In this document: piece by piece, positions 19,297 to 28,939 of the stretch
Layout of the letters: each line of letters begins with the position of its first letter
Position numbering within the stretch: the stretch's first letter is position 1
DNA from: Serratia sp. M24T3
Lineage (GTDB): Bacteria > Pseudomonadota > Gammaproteobacteria > Enterobacterales > Enterobacteriaceae
Length of the DNA: 64,000 nucleotides
Direction of reading: 5' to 3'
Assembly (NCBI RefSeq): GCF_000257645.1
Contig: NZ_AJHJ01000004.1
Span: forward strand, 1 to 64,000
Notes under the pieces: model-generated
The model's input: only the letters and a program-made list of their open reading frames with translations
The model's database searches: none
Told to the model about the DNA's origin: nothing
Translations under genes and position numbers: made by a program

Positions 19297-19833
19297 TTAC
19301 TGGTTCTTAATCGGGGTGATGTAACAAGTGCTCAGTTCGCTGACTTCATCTTCCTGCTGGCTTATTTCGTAGCCTTTATCATTTAAGAGCAATGCGCTGT
19401 AAGGCACGCTATTAACCTGCTGCACTACCGATTCCTGGTAACTTTTCAGAATATTGGCTTTGGCTACCGCCTGATCGGGCTGGTCAAGGCCGGTAACCTG
19501 CACCAAGGTATCTTTGAATTCGTTGGAGAAAGAGGTTCTGTTGAGCTTGCTGGTAATGAGTGAATGAATGTTGACGGTGACATCATTGCCAAGCAGATAA
19601 ATCAAAACTGTTTGATAAACCAATAAATTTTTAGATTTTTTCACCAGAAAACCATTTTCAATGACTTTCATGGTCGGCTCATTAGGATAAATAATATCGC
19701 TTAGGCAAAGTGTTCGATCGCCAATCTGCATGCGATTAAATTTTGCTTTGATCTCTTTAGCCGAAGCGGCAAAAGTCTGTACGGTGAAAAATGCGGACAG
19801 CAGCATGACCACAATCAGGATAAATCTCTTCAT
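19297..19833 (-). CDS. Secreted protein of unknown function
   Basis: A 178-residue protein with a clear N-terminal Sec signal peptide (MKRFILIVVMLLSAFFTV then QTFAASA, cleavage near residue 21-23). The mature part has no recognised motif. It has two Cys, one in DRTLCLSD and one near the end in ELSTCYI, which could form a periplasmic disulfide. The start follows AGGAGG. Neighbours give no functional hint. Confidence 0.8.
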   Translation of the reverse strand: MKRFILIVVMLLSAFFTVQTFAASAKEIKAKFNRMQIGDRTLCLSDIIYPNEPTMKVIENGFLVKKSKNLLVYQTVLIYLLGNDVTVNIHSLITSKLNRTSFSNEFKDTLVQVTGLDQPDQAVAKANILKSYQESVVQQVNSVPYSALLLNDKGYEISQQEDEVSELSTCYITPIKNQ

Positions 19834-19871
19834 CGAGCCTCCTGGAGGTAAATTATTCAATCGACTCATAG

Positions 19872-20582
<711 letters not shown>

Positions 20583-20590
20583 AAATTGTC

Positions 20591-20626
20591 ACCACCGCGT
20601 TGATGTAAAATCGCGCGGTGGTTTTA
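20591..20626 (+). terminator. Rho-independent terminator of yfcF
   Basis: ACCACCGCG (20591..20599) pairs with CGCGGTGGT (20614..20622), followed by TTTTAT. Confidence 0.85.
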
Positions 20627-20724
20627 TAACATCCATTAGTCACGCATTGTTCAACCCATAAAGGTAAGACAATGCGTAATTATTATTGTATTTGATGCTA
20701 AATCAGCAGGATAAAACTCTTTTA

Positions 20725-21177
20725 TCAGCCCAGCTTTTTGGTCAGGAAATAGCGAAGATGTGTAGATTCAACCCCCTCTGGGGCACGAATATCTTCGATA
20801 TAATCCTCAAGCGTCATTTTGCATTCATAGCCCAGACGTTCATAAAATGGGCGCGCCTGAAAACTAAAAGTATCAACCAGCGCGTAACGACATCCGCGTG
20901 CAAACGCCTCTTCTTCCGCCTGACGCATCAATAGCGTGCCGCAGTCCTTGCCACGAAGCGACTCATCAACCCACAGAAATTTTATATTTAGAAAGTTACC
21001 CACGGTTTCGGCGATTAAACCACCGGTTTTATTTCCAGCTTCGTCTTCAATAAAAACGGCCAACTCCTTAAAAGAGGCTGGAGGAATAAAGTTTTTATTG
21101 TAGCCCCGCAGGCCATCTTTAATTGCTTCGATATCATCATGAGTGGGCGTTGCGGTGATACGGGTTTTCACATTCAT
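20725..21177 (-). CDS. GNAT-family N-acetyltransferase
   Basis: A 150-residue acetyltransferase. The coenzyme-A binding region is LWVDESLRGKDCGTLLMRQA, followed by RGCRYALVDTFSFQARPFYERLGYE, typical of GNAT motif B. The second ATG (21177) is chosen because AAGGGA lies six bases before it and abuts the first ATG at 21183. The substrate is unknown. It may be co-transcribed with the LysE exporter gene 36 bases upstream. Confidence 0.85.
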   Translation of the reverse strand: MNVKTRITATPTHDDIEAIKDGLRGYNKNFIPPASFKELAVFIEDEAGNKTGGLIAETVGNFLNIKFLWVDESLRGKDCGTLLMRQAEEEAFARGCRYALVDTFSFQARPFYERLGYECKMTLEDYIEDIRAPEGVESTHLRYFLTKKLG

Positions 21178-21213
21178 TTTCATTCCCTTGTTTAAAACTA
21201 AAAAGTTATAACA

Positions 21214-21846
21214 TTAACGTTTACTGGTCGCTAAACGAACTGCAAAGGCGATAAACACCATTCCAGTGAGGCGATCCATCGTTCGAACCACTGCCGGGCG
21301 TTGTAACCAGCGCGAAAGCGGGCGTGTGGCGGCGATCATGGTTGATGACCACAGGGTGCCAATCAAAACATGGATCATCGCCAAACCGAAAGTGAAGGCG
21401 GCTACCGGATAACCTGTAGGCACAAACTGCGGTAAAAAGGTGACATAAAATACGCCGACTTTAGGGTTAAGTATGTTTCCGAAAAGCCCTTTAATGAACC
21501 AGTTGCTATTTTTTCGTGCCGATATTTCTGTTTCTGATGCTTCGGCAGCCATTTTATTACGCGGTTTGATCAACATTTGCAGGCCAAGCCAGCAGAGATA
21601 GGCCGCGCCGACCCACTTGAGCGCGTCAAATGCCAGCTCAGATGCCGTCAACAATGCTCCCAGACCCAGCGCGACTACCGCGCCCCACACTATACAACCC
21701 GCATTGACGCCCATTGCAGCCTGGAAGGCTTTTTTGCTGCCTTCACTGGCGGCGGTTCGCAATACCAAAGCTGTGTCGAGTCCGGGGGTCAGCGTCAGCA
21801 AGGTAATTGCAAAGCTAAATGACACGAGCGAGTCGGTAAGAGTCAT
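21214..21846 (-). CDS. LysE/RhtB-family amino-acid exporter
   Basis: A 210-residue, six-helix inner-membrane protein with the family signature LLTLTPGLDTALVLRTA and central NPKVGVFYVTFLPQFVP. It probably exports an amino acid or related metabolite. It is followed by a GNAT gene, suggesting efflux plus acetylation of the same class of compound (inference). It is clearly distinct in sequence from the LysE protein at 6178. Confidence 0.9.
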   Translation of the reverse strand: MTLTDSLVSFSFAITLLTLTPGLDTALVLRTAASEGSKKAFQAAMGVNAGCIVWGAVVALGLGALLTASELAFDALKWVGAAYLCWLGLQMLIKPRNKMAAEASETEISARKNSNWFIKGLFGNILNPKVGVFYVTFLPQFVPTGYPVAAFTFGLAMIHVLIGTLWSSTMIAATRPLSRWLQRPAVVRTMDRLTGMVFIAFAVRLATSKR

Positions 21847-22022
21847 GATCTGTTCCTTGAAGAGGAAAGAGACAGGATATTAATCGGCGGGAAGGGATGC
21901 AATGGCTGCGTTAAGAATGTTTTTCAGAAAAGCAAAAGGCCAATAAAATCGCTCTTAAGGAGAATTTTATCGGCCTTGGCGGCGCTCAAATGAAATTGAA
22001 CAACGCGATTATTTTTGAGCTT

Positions 22023-22280
22023 TTACTTATACAGCACGGCACTGGCGTTCATCAGGTTATTGCCGGTCACTGAAGTGATGCGGTAAGACGAAGCCCCAGC
22101 TTGTTTTGCCTGATTAGCCAAGTCAGTTTCGAGAGAGTCCAGGGTGGTCGCACCGCTGGCAGTGACGACGCCAATTTTCTGCGCGCCATCAGTAGGTTGA
22201 GAAACCTCTTGGGCAGCGAAAGTTGCGAATGAAGCTAAAGAAAGAGTAGCTGCTACTGCAAAATATTTGATGCTTTTCAT
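22023..22280 (-). CDS. YhcN/BhsA/McbA-type (DUF1471) small periplasmic protein
   Basis: An 85-residue secreted protein with a signal peptide (MKSIKYFAVAATLSLASFAT then FAAQE). The mature part is the DUF1471 fold, ending SSYRITSVTGNNLMNASAVLYK, the usual C-terminus. Paralogues in enterobacteria affect stress resistance and biofilm formation. The specific member is not assigned. Confidence 0.85.
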   Translation of the reverse strand: MKSIKYFAVAATLSLASFATFAAQEVSQPTDGAQKIGVVTASGATTLDSLETDLANQAKQAGASSYRITSVTGNNLMNASAVLYK

Positions 22281-22508
22281 GATGTCATTCCTAATCAGTT
22301 AAGTCGTGATGAAAGGTGGTTGCCTTTCGATGTGGTGATATTAGGCCGATTGCGAGACAATGAAAAACGGATTGATTTGAGAAAGTCTTTCAAAATAACT
22401 GTTCAACTTTTACGCATTTTTACTTATTCAAAGGTAGAGCTTTACATCAGTTGCCAGCGGTTTACTTTCGAACGCTAAAGGTAGGTGGTTTTCTGTTTGT
22501 CACTGATT

Positions 22509-22538
22509 TTGAGCGGGTTTGTTTAAGTCTGCTAAAAT
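22509..22538 (+). promoter_or_regulatory. Predicted sigma-70 promoter of yeaQ
   Basis: TTGAGC at 22509..22514 is followed after 18 bases by an extended -10, TGC-TAAAAT (TAAAAT at 22533..22538). It lies in the 390-base divergent gap 22281..22670, which holds no gene. The remaining part is leader for yeaQ and promoter region for the DUF1471 gene. Confidence 0.5.
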
Positions 22539-22670
22539 AGAAACCGAGTACGACAAAAAGGGTCTGTAACACTACGTAGCAGACCGACGCATTGGAAAGG
22601 AATTTCCATTCGTTTAGCCTGATTGGCTGAACAAATTTCACGGTTTTTAAATGTATTAGGAGACGTCAAA

Positions 22671-22919
22671 ATGGGTATTTTATCCTGGATTATTTTTGGT
22701 CTGATTGCAGGTATTCTGGCTAAGTGGATCATGCCGGGTAAAGACGGTGGCGGCTTTATTATGACCGTGATCCTGGGGATTGTTGGTGCGGTTGTAGGGG
22801 GTTACATTAGTACTTTCTTTGGCCACGGTCGTGTAGACGGCTTCAACTTTGGCAGCTTTGTTGTCGCAGTGATCGGTGCGATTGTCGTACTGTTTATCTA
22901 TCGTAAAATTCGTTCTTAG
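22671..22919 (+). CDS. yeaQ: GlsB/YeaQ/YmgE family stress-response membrane protein
   Basis: An 82-residue, three-helix inner-membrane protein with the same length as E. coli YeaQ and nearly the same sequence (MGILSWIIFGLIAGILAKWI, MPGKDGGG, FGSFVVAVIGAIVVLFIYRK). The family is stress-induced and of unknown mechanism. The start follows AGGAGACG. An upstream extension seen in the frame is not needed. Confidence 0.93.
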   Translation: MGILSWIIFGLIAGILAKWIMPGKDGGGFIMTVILGIVGAVVGGYISTFFGHGRVDGFNFGSFVVAVIGAIVVLFIYRKIRS

Positions 22920-22939
22920 TCGAACGATTGAGCATCAGA

Positions 22940-22968
22940 AAAAGTCGCGCCATGTCGCGGCTTTTTTT
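22940..22968 (+). terminator. Terminator after yeaQ
   Basis: AAAAGTCGCG pairs with CGCGGCTTTT (one G-U) around CCATGT, followed by a T-run. The rest of the 312-base gap to the next gene (22969..23231) is AT-rich leader without a recognisable gene. Confidence 0.85.
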
Positions 22969-23231
22969 ATTTCAATATTTTAGGCGAATTTTATCCTTGT
23001 AGAGAATTCTGGGCTCAATATGCTTAATGGTATGTAATAAATCTCATTTAAGAGGCTGGATTTATTTTAAATTAAATTATTCTCTATCATTAAATATAGA
23101 TTTAAATAAATTATTCAGATTTGATTTGTCCATTGATAAGAATTAAAGCAATCATTCATCCAGTTTGAATGGGACCCAGTGCATCTCGCTGGTATTTAAT
23201 TAAATTAAACTTATCAATTAATGAGAATTTT

Positions 23232-25637
23232 ATGTCTGAAGTAATCGCCGTGAATAAAACTGTAAATGCTAAATGGTCCATTCTTGTTTACATGAATGGT
23301 AAAAATAATCTTGAAAAGGCATTACTGCAGAACTGGAATGAAATGGCTGCAGTCGGCAGTTCTGCTGACGTAAATGTGGTAGTCCAGATGGGGCGTATTG
23401 CAGGTGGTGCGGCACCTAACGACTGGACCGGCGTCAAAAGATTTCTCGTCAAAAAGGGTATGAAGCCCACGGTTAAGAATCAGCTGGCGGATTTACATGA
23501 GTCTGGACTGAATACTGATATGGGCAGTATTGAATGCCTGACCGAATTTTTGTCTTGGGGAAAAGAAAACTATCCGGCAGAAAAAACGATGCTGGTTATT
23601 TGGGACCACGGACAGGGATGGCGTTTTTACTCCTCATCCTATGATGATGAGACTGGGAATTTCTTATATAACGTCGAGCTCAAAGAGGCTATTAAAAAGA
23701 CTTTCGGTAAAATTGATGTGCTTTGTTTTGACGCCTGTCTGATGGCAATGCTGGAAACGGCTTACGAAATGCGTGACCAAGCCAGCTATATTGTTGGTAG
23801 TGAAACCCTCGAGCCTAACAGCGGTCTGAGTTATCAGTATCTTAAATCCTTAATAGAAACACTGGCAATAAACGAATCACAGTTAAGCAAAATGATCGTT
23901 GATGCTTACGCGATTAAACAAGCTTACGATATCGACGTTCCTGAAGAAGACAAGCAGGAGATTAACATATCGGCGCTGGATTTACAGTTCGTAACCGCCG
24001 GAGTGAAGGCTCTGGATGAACTGACCAAAGTTATTGGTAAAGATGCTGAATCCATCGCTGTGGTCAAAAAAGCGCGGGCAAATTTCTCTACTTATTTTCG
24101 CAACACTCTGACCAGTTTAGACCTGCTCTCGTGGTTGGAGTATTCAATCGAGCTTAGCAAAAAAGATTCGCCACTTTATATTGCACTGCAAAATGCTCGC
24201 TCCAGCATTGGTAAAATTGTTCATTACTTTTATACCAATGAAGTGAATCCTGATGACACCGTGAATGGTAAGCAGCTCAATTGTATCTCTAAGGGTATTG
24301 CTATTTTCTTCCCTGAAGATATTGCCCAGCAGAATAGAGCGGCTGAATTGCGTAATGGTTATTATCCTTCCAATAATAATCATCCGATTGCCTTTGTTAA
24401 GGACAGCTGTTGGCCACAGTTTCTTCATGATATTTGGGGAATTGAGCTTAACGATTCCTGGACCGTGCTCATCTACATGAACGGTCAAAATGCTCGGGAA
24501 GGTCAGTTGCAGCAGGCCTGGAATGAAATTGCTAAAACTGATGGCGCTAAACATCTCAATATTGTGGTGCAGATGGGGCGTCTGACAAATTCTGCCAATA
24601 AAGAGGGTTGGACTGGAGCCAAGCGTTTTCTGGTCAAGAAAGGCATGACTGCAGATAGTAAAAATCAGCTTTTAGATCTCAAATCAGCTGGCCTTAGCAC
24701 TGATATGAACAAAATCGAGACGTTAAATGATTTCGTTCATTGGGGACGTGAAAATTATAAGGCGGCATATACCATGCTGATCATCTGGGATGAAAGGAAA
24801 GGCTGGCATCAAAATTATCCGCTAACCGGGGACGAAGCACAGCACAAGCTTGATTATCTGGATATTCAGAAAGCGTTGATTGGAAATCCATTGGACCTCA
24901 TTGCTATTGATAATAATTACATGGGCATGGTTGAATCGCTCTATCAGCTCTCGCAGAGTTCCTACTATCTGGTCGCCAGCGAATCTACTGTACCTGCTGC
25001 CGGGTTTAATTATGGATTCCTTTCCGAACTTTCTCAGAAGCTTTTTACCAATGCTTTAAATGCCGGAAAAATGATTATTGATGCTTATAAAGACAAATAT
25101 CTGAATATCAATCAGGGAAAATCTGGCGAAGAGAAACAACACATCGCTTTATCATTGCTTGATAAAGGGAAAATAAAATACCTCACTGTACTTATGAATA
25201 ATCTGATTGACGCTATTCTAGCTGATCCAAAGAAAATTGAATTGGCTAGAAAGGCCCGCAGCCTGTTTACTAGCTATGACGATGATATGACAGCTATCGT
25301 TGATCTTGCATCCTGGCTCAATGAGTTAGAAAAAAGCTGTGATAAAACGAGTTTATTTTATACCCAAGTTAAATCAACAAGAAACGCTGTAGACAATCTA
25401 ATTATTTATAATTACAGCAATGGCGTTGTTGCTGATAAAAAAGTACATGGTAAACCTTTGAAGGTTGACTCGAGAGGGTTGTCTATTTACTTCCCAGAAA
25501 ATAAAGATCAGCAGGGAAGGGATATTAATACTCATGAAATTTACAACCAAACCAGTAAGAAATATCTAATATACTTTCTGACACAGGTACATTGGCAGAA
25601 GTTCTTGAGCGAAATCTGGGGTATTAAAACTATTTAA
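23232..25637 (+). CDS. Two-domain clostripain-like (C11) protein: active protease fused to an inactive copy (paralogue 1)
   Basis: An 801-residue protein made of two homologous units of about 400 residues. Unit 1 (about 12-405) starts ILVYMNGKNNLE and carries the C11 dyad: His126 in VIWDHGQGW and Cys169 in LCFDACLMAMLE. Unit 2 (about 408-801) starts VLIYMNGQNARE but has Glu521 in place of His (IIWDERKGW) and Asn562 in place of Cys (IAIDNNYMGM), so it cannot be a cysteine protease. Both units end with a W-x-x-F-L-x-x-IWGI motif. There is no signal peptide, membrane segment or lipobox, so it is probably cytosolic. C11 enzymes usually cleave after Arg or Lys. The start ATG has only a weak GAGA upstream. 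It is AT-richer than the flanking core genes. Confidence 0.85.
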   Translation: MSEVIAVNKTVNAKWSILVYMNGKNNLEKALLQNWNEMAAVGSSADVNVVVQMGRIAGGAAPNDWTGVKRFLVKKGMKPTVKNQLADLHESGLNTDMGSIECLTEFLSWGKENYPAEKTMLVIWDHGQGWRFYSSSYDDETGNFLYNVELKEAIKKTFGKIDVLCFDACLMAMLETAYEMRDQASYIVGSETLEPNSGLSYQYLKSLIETLAINESQLSKMIVDAYAIKQAYDIDVPEEDKQEINISALDLQFVTAGVKALDELTKVIGKDAESIAVVKKARANFSTYFRNTLTSLDLLSWLEYSIELSKKDSPLYIALQNARSSIGKIVHYFYTNEVNPDDTVNGKQLNCISKGIAIFFPEDIAQQNRAAELRNGYYPSNNNHPIAFVKDSCWPQFLHDIWGIELNDSWTVLIYMNGQNAREGQLQQAWNEIAKTDGAKHLNIVVQMGRLTNSANKEGWTGAKRFLVKKGMTADSKNQLLDLKSAGLSTDMNKIETLNDFVHWGRENYKAAYTMLIIWDERKGWHQNYPLTGDEAQHKLDYLDIQKALIGNPLDLIAIDNNYMGMVESLYQLSQSSYYLVASESTVPAAGFNYGFLSELSQKLFTNALNAGKMIIDAYKDKYLNINQGKSGEEKQHIALSLLDKGKIKYLTVLMNNLIDAILADPKKIELARKARSLFTSYDDDMTAIVDLASWLNELEKSCDKTSLFYTQVKSTRNAVDNLIIYNYSNGVVADKKVHGKPLKVDSRGLSIYFPENKDQQGRDINTHEIYNQTSKKYLIYFLTQVHWQKFLSEIWGIKTI

Positions 25638-25649
25638 TTAAGTATAAGG

Positions 25650-25673
25650 CGCCGTTTATTCTAGCGGCGTTTT
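25650..25673 (+). terminator. Weak hairpin between the two C11 genes
   Basis: CGCCG pairs with CGGCG around ten bases, followed by TTTTC. The stem is short, so partial read-through into the second gene is likely. Confidence 0.5.
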
Positions 25674-25729
25674 CATAAAGATATTTTAAAAAAAACGTCA
25701 AAATTAATTAATGAAATTAAGGGCAAGTC

Positions 25730-28129
25730 ATGTCTGATCTAGTGTCAATGAATAATACTGTTAATGCTAAGTGGACTATTCTGGTTTATATGAATGGTAA
25801 AAATAATCTCGAAGATGAGATGTTGCAAAACTGGGAAGAGATGGCAGAGGTGGGCAGCACTGCCGATGTTAATGTGGTTGTCCAAATGGGGCGCGTGTCA
25901 GTCGCAGAAGCGCCCAATAACTGGAAGGGCGTAAAACGCTTTTTAGTGAAAAAAGGCATGCAGCCTTTGGCTGCGAATCAACTTTCTGACCTGCAAGAGT
26001 CAGGTCTTATTACTGATATGGGTAGCATCGATTGCCTTAAAGATTTTCTTAACTGGGGTAAAAAGAATTATCCGGCTCAAAAAACCATGCTGGTTATCTG
26101 GGATCACGGCCAGGGTTGGCGTTTCCTTTCATCATCATTCGATGATGTCACTGGCCACTGCTTATATAATGTCGATCTCAAACAGGCGATCAAAGATACT
26201 GTAGGCAAAGTCGAGATACTTTGTTTTGATGCCTGCCTCATGGCGATGCTGGAAACATGCTATGAGTTGCGTGAACAGGTTAACTATATTATCGCCAGTG
26301 AAACAGAAATGCCCGGCACTGGTTTAAGTTATAAATTTATTAATCAACTAACGGATAAGCCTGATAGCAGTGAGGCACAGCTGGGTCGAATGATTGCTGA
26401 TGCCTATGCGAAGAAACAGGCTTACGCACCCGGAGTTGCGGAGAAATTTAAACAAAACATTAACATTGCCGTTCTTGATCTGCACTTTGCCGAGGCTGGC
26501 GTAAAAGCGTTAGATGAGTTGACGCAGTTGATTGGTAAAGATCCGCAAAATATTGCACTCGTAAAAAAAGCACGCAGTCATTTCTCTACCTTTTGCGGGA
26601 ATTGCACGACCAGTTTGGATTTACTCTCGTGGCTTGATTATTCATTAGAACATTGCGTGAAAAATACCCCACTGAATATGGCCCTTATTAATGCCAGAAA
26701 GGCAATTGGCAATATTGTTAATTACTGTTATACGAATAATATAAATACGGAAGAATTACTTCAGTCTGGCAAGATGTTGAACTGCATCGCTAAAGGTTTA
26801 GCGATCTACTTTCCAGAAGATATTGCTCAGCAAAATATTTCTGGTGCTAATCGAAACGGATATTACCCTTCCAACAACGATCATCCTGTAGCTTTTGTTA
26901 AAGATAGTCATTGGCCAGCTTTTCTCCATGATGTCTGGGGTATTGATCTCGACGACACATGGACCGTATTGGTTTATATGAATGGTCAAAATGATCGTGC
27001 GGAATTTATGCTTCAAAACTGGGAAGAAATGGCTAAAACGGGAAGTTCTGAACGCCTGAATATCATAGTGCAAATTGGCAACCAGAAAAATTTGGCTGCG
27101 CCTCTGAATTGGTCAGGAGTAAAAAGATTCCGTGTCGAAAAAGGCATGAAACCCGACGCCGCTAATGCACTAATGGACCTTCCTCTGGTAGATATGAATC
27201 AGGTCGCAACCCTGGCTAATTTCACCACTTGGGGCAAGGAAAAGTACCCTGCCGCGCATACCATGCTCATTATCTGGGATGACCGCAAGGGATGGCATAA
27301 AGTTAATCCTATAACAGATAAAAGCATCCATCATTGTCTGGATTCCGTCGATATTGCCAAGGTGAATTTCAATAGTATCAATGACATTATCGCCTTCGAT
27401 AATCCACAAATGGCATCGCTTGAAACCAGTTACGATATTGAATTTAAATGCAAATATCTGGTTGCCAGTGAATCTGAAATGCCGCAAACCGGTTTAAACT
27501 ATGGTTTTCTAAAACAGTTATCTGAAAAACTCGCCACTGTACCTATTGAAGTCAGTAAGATTATTGTCGCTAGCTATAAAGATAAGTATTACTCTATTAA
27601 CGAAGGGAAAAGTGCGGCTGAAAAGCAACACATCTGCCTGTCGGTTTTGGTACAACATTCTTTGCACAAGCTGACTCGGCCATTTAATAAACTGATTGAT
27701 ACCTTGCTGGCGGATCCGAAAAATATCGCATTAGCCAAACAGGCGCGCAGTCATTTTTCAACCTATGGCAATGGCATGACCGCGATGATTGATCTTAAAT
27801 CCTGGATTGATTTTATGGCGGAAAATTGTGTTCAGGCCAGTGAATTACATACCGAACTCGCTGCTGTACAGGCTGCTCTCAGAAATTATATTGTCCATTC
27901 TTACAGCAACGGAGCTGTTGCCGAAAAGCTGGTTGATGGAAAGCTGTTAAATATAAATTCCCAGGGCGTTTCGATATTCTTCCCTGAAAATATCGAGCAG
28001 ATGCAAAGAGATATTAACGGTCGCGAGATTTACAACCTCAACAATACAACGCACGTTGCTGCAATTTTTCGGGAGCTTCATTGGAAAAAATTATTGCTGG
28101 CAGTTTGCGGGATTAATACCACGGCATAA
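25730..28129 (+). CDS. Two-domain clostripain-like (C11) protein: active protease fused to an inactive copy (paralogue 2)
   Basis: A 799-residue paralogue of the preceding protein, collinear with it. In unit 1 the dyad is kept at the same positions (His126 in VIWDHGQGW, Cys169 in LCFDACLMAML). In unit 2 both residues are lost differently from paralogue 1: Asp518 (IIWDDRKGW) and Pro559 (IAFDNPQMAS). Unit 1 is much more alike between the paralogues than unit 1 is to unit 2 within either, so internal fusion came before gene duplication. No export signal. The start has AAGGG at good spacing. Neighbours (yeaQ, urea transporter) give no functional link, and no gasdermin-like or toxin gene is adjacent. 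Confidence 0.85.
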   Translation: MSDLVSMNNTVNAKWTILVYMNGKNNLEDEMLQNWEEMAEVGSTADVNVVVQMGRVSVAEAPNNWKGVKRFLVKKGMQPLAANQLSDLQESGLITDMGSIDCLKDFLNWGKKNYPAQKTMLVIWDHGQGWRFLSSSFDDVTGHCLYNVDLKQAIKDTVGKVEILCFDACLMAMLETCYELREQVNYIIASETEMPGTGLSYKFINQLTDKPDSSEAQLGRMIADAYAKKQAYAPGVAEKFKQNINIAVLDLHFAEAGVKALDELTQLIGKDPQNIALVKKARSHFSTFCGNCTTSLDLLSWLDYSLEHCVKNTPLNMALINARKAIGNIVNYCYTNNINTEELLQSGKMLNCIAKGLAIYFPEDIAQQNISGANRNGYYPSNNDHPVAFVKDSHWPAFLHDVWGIDLDDTWTVLVYMNGQNDRAEFMLQNWEEMAKTGSSERLNIIVQIGNQKNLAAPLNWSGVKRFRVEKGMKPDAANALMDLPLVDMNQVATLANFTTWGKEKYPAAHTMLIIWDDRKGWHKVNPITDKSIHHCLDSVDIAKVNFNSINDIIAFDNPQMASLETSYDIEFKCKYLVASESEMPQTGLNYGFLKQLSEKLATVPIEVSKIIVASYKDKYYSINEGKSAAEKQHICLSVLVQHSLHKLTRPFNKLIDTLLADPKNIALAKQARSHFSTYGNGMTAMIDLKSWIDFMAENCVQASELHTELAAVQAALRNYIVHSYSNGAVAEKLVDGKLLNINSQGVSIFFPENIEQMQRDINGREIYNLNNTTHVAAIFRELHWKKLLLAVCGINTTA

Positions 28130-28160
28130 CGCTTTATCCAAATAATTACTCAGTAAATTA

Positions 28161-28203
28161 TAAGGCGATAATGCATTCGATGGCATTATCGCCTTATTGA
28201 TTT
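28161..28203. terminator. Bidirectional terminator between the C11 genes and urtE
   Basis: TAAGGCGATAATGC (28161..28174) and GCATTATCGCCTTA (28183..28196) form a perfect 14-bp stem with an 8-base loop, followed by TTGATTTTT on the + strand. It serves both convergent operons. Confidence 0.85.
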
Positions 28204-28218
28204 TTATCTATTTCCACT

Positions 28219-28917
28219 CTAAATGGCTACTAATCCTCTTACGCCTTCTGCTTCCATCTCACTGCCCGGTCCGCGCTTGATAATATTCCCCCGCGACATC
28301 ACCAGATAACTGTCAGCCAATTCCGCCGCAAAATCATAGAATTGTTCGACCAGTAGAATTGCCATATCGCCGCGTGCCGCAAGTTGGCGGATAACCGCGC
28401 CAATCTCTTTGATTACTGACGGCTGAATGCCTTCGGTGGGTTCGTCGAGGATTAACAGGCTCGGCTTACAGGCCAGCGCGCGGCCAATCGCCAGCTGTTG
28501 TTGCTGCCCGCCGGAAAGGTCACCACCGCGCCGATGCTTCATCTCCAGCAACACGGGGAAAAGATGGTAAATTTCATCCGGCACCGTTTTCGACTGACTT
28601 CCTGAAAAGCGCGATAGCCCCATCAACAGATTTTCCTCGACCGTCAAGCGCGGAAAAATTTCGCGTCCCTGCGGGACATAGGCAATGCCCGACTGCACGC
28701 GCTGATGCGGTTTTCGGTTATTAATCACCGCGCCGTTCCAGCTAATGGTGCCGGACTTGGCCGGGATAAGCCCCATCAGGCATTTTAGCAGGGTAGTTTT
28801 GCCCACGCCGTTGCGGCCCAGCAGGCAGGTCACTTCGCCGATCTTTGCCTCGAAGGATAACCCGCGCAGGATGTGGCTGCCGCCGTAATACTGATTTAGC
28901 TCATTGACTTGCAACAT
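28219..28917 (-). CDS. urtE: Urea ABC transporter ATP-binding subunit UrtE
   Basis: A 232-residue ABC ATPase of the branched-chain amino-acid/urea (HAAT) type, LivF-like. Walker A is GRNGVGKTT, the signature is LSGGQQQQLAIGRAL and Walker B is LLILDEPTEGI. Last gene of urtABCDE. The start MLQVNELNQYYGG follows GGGAGAG; the 15-codon upstream extension is rejected because it overlaps urtD coding sequence. Confidence 0.93.
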   Translation of the reverse strand: MLQVNELNQYYGGSHILRGLSFEAKIGEVTCLLGRNGVGKTTLLKCLMGLIPAKSGTISWNGAVINNRKPHQRVQSGIAYVPQGREIFPRLTVEENLLMGLSRFSGSQSKTVPDEIYHLFPVLLEMKHRRGGDLSGGQQQQLAIGRALACKPSLLILDEPTEGIQPSVIKEIGAVIRQLAARGDMAILLVEQFYDFAAELADSYLVMSRGNIIKRGPGSEMEAEGVRGLVAI

Positions 28918-28939
28918 GATTCTCTCCCTGCGACGCAGT

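Noticed and set aside
23232-28129. Gasdermin-type or other anti-phage defence operon around the C11 proteases
   Set aside because: No small pore-forming or toxin gene is adjacent; neighbours are yeaQ with its terminator and the convergent urea transporter.
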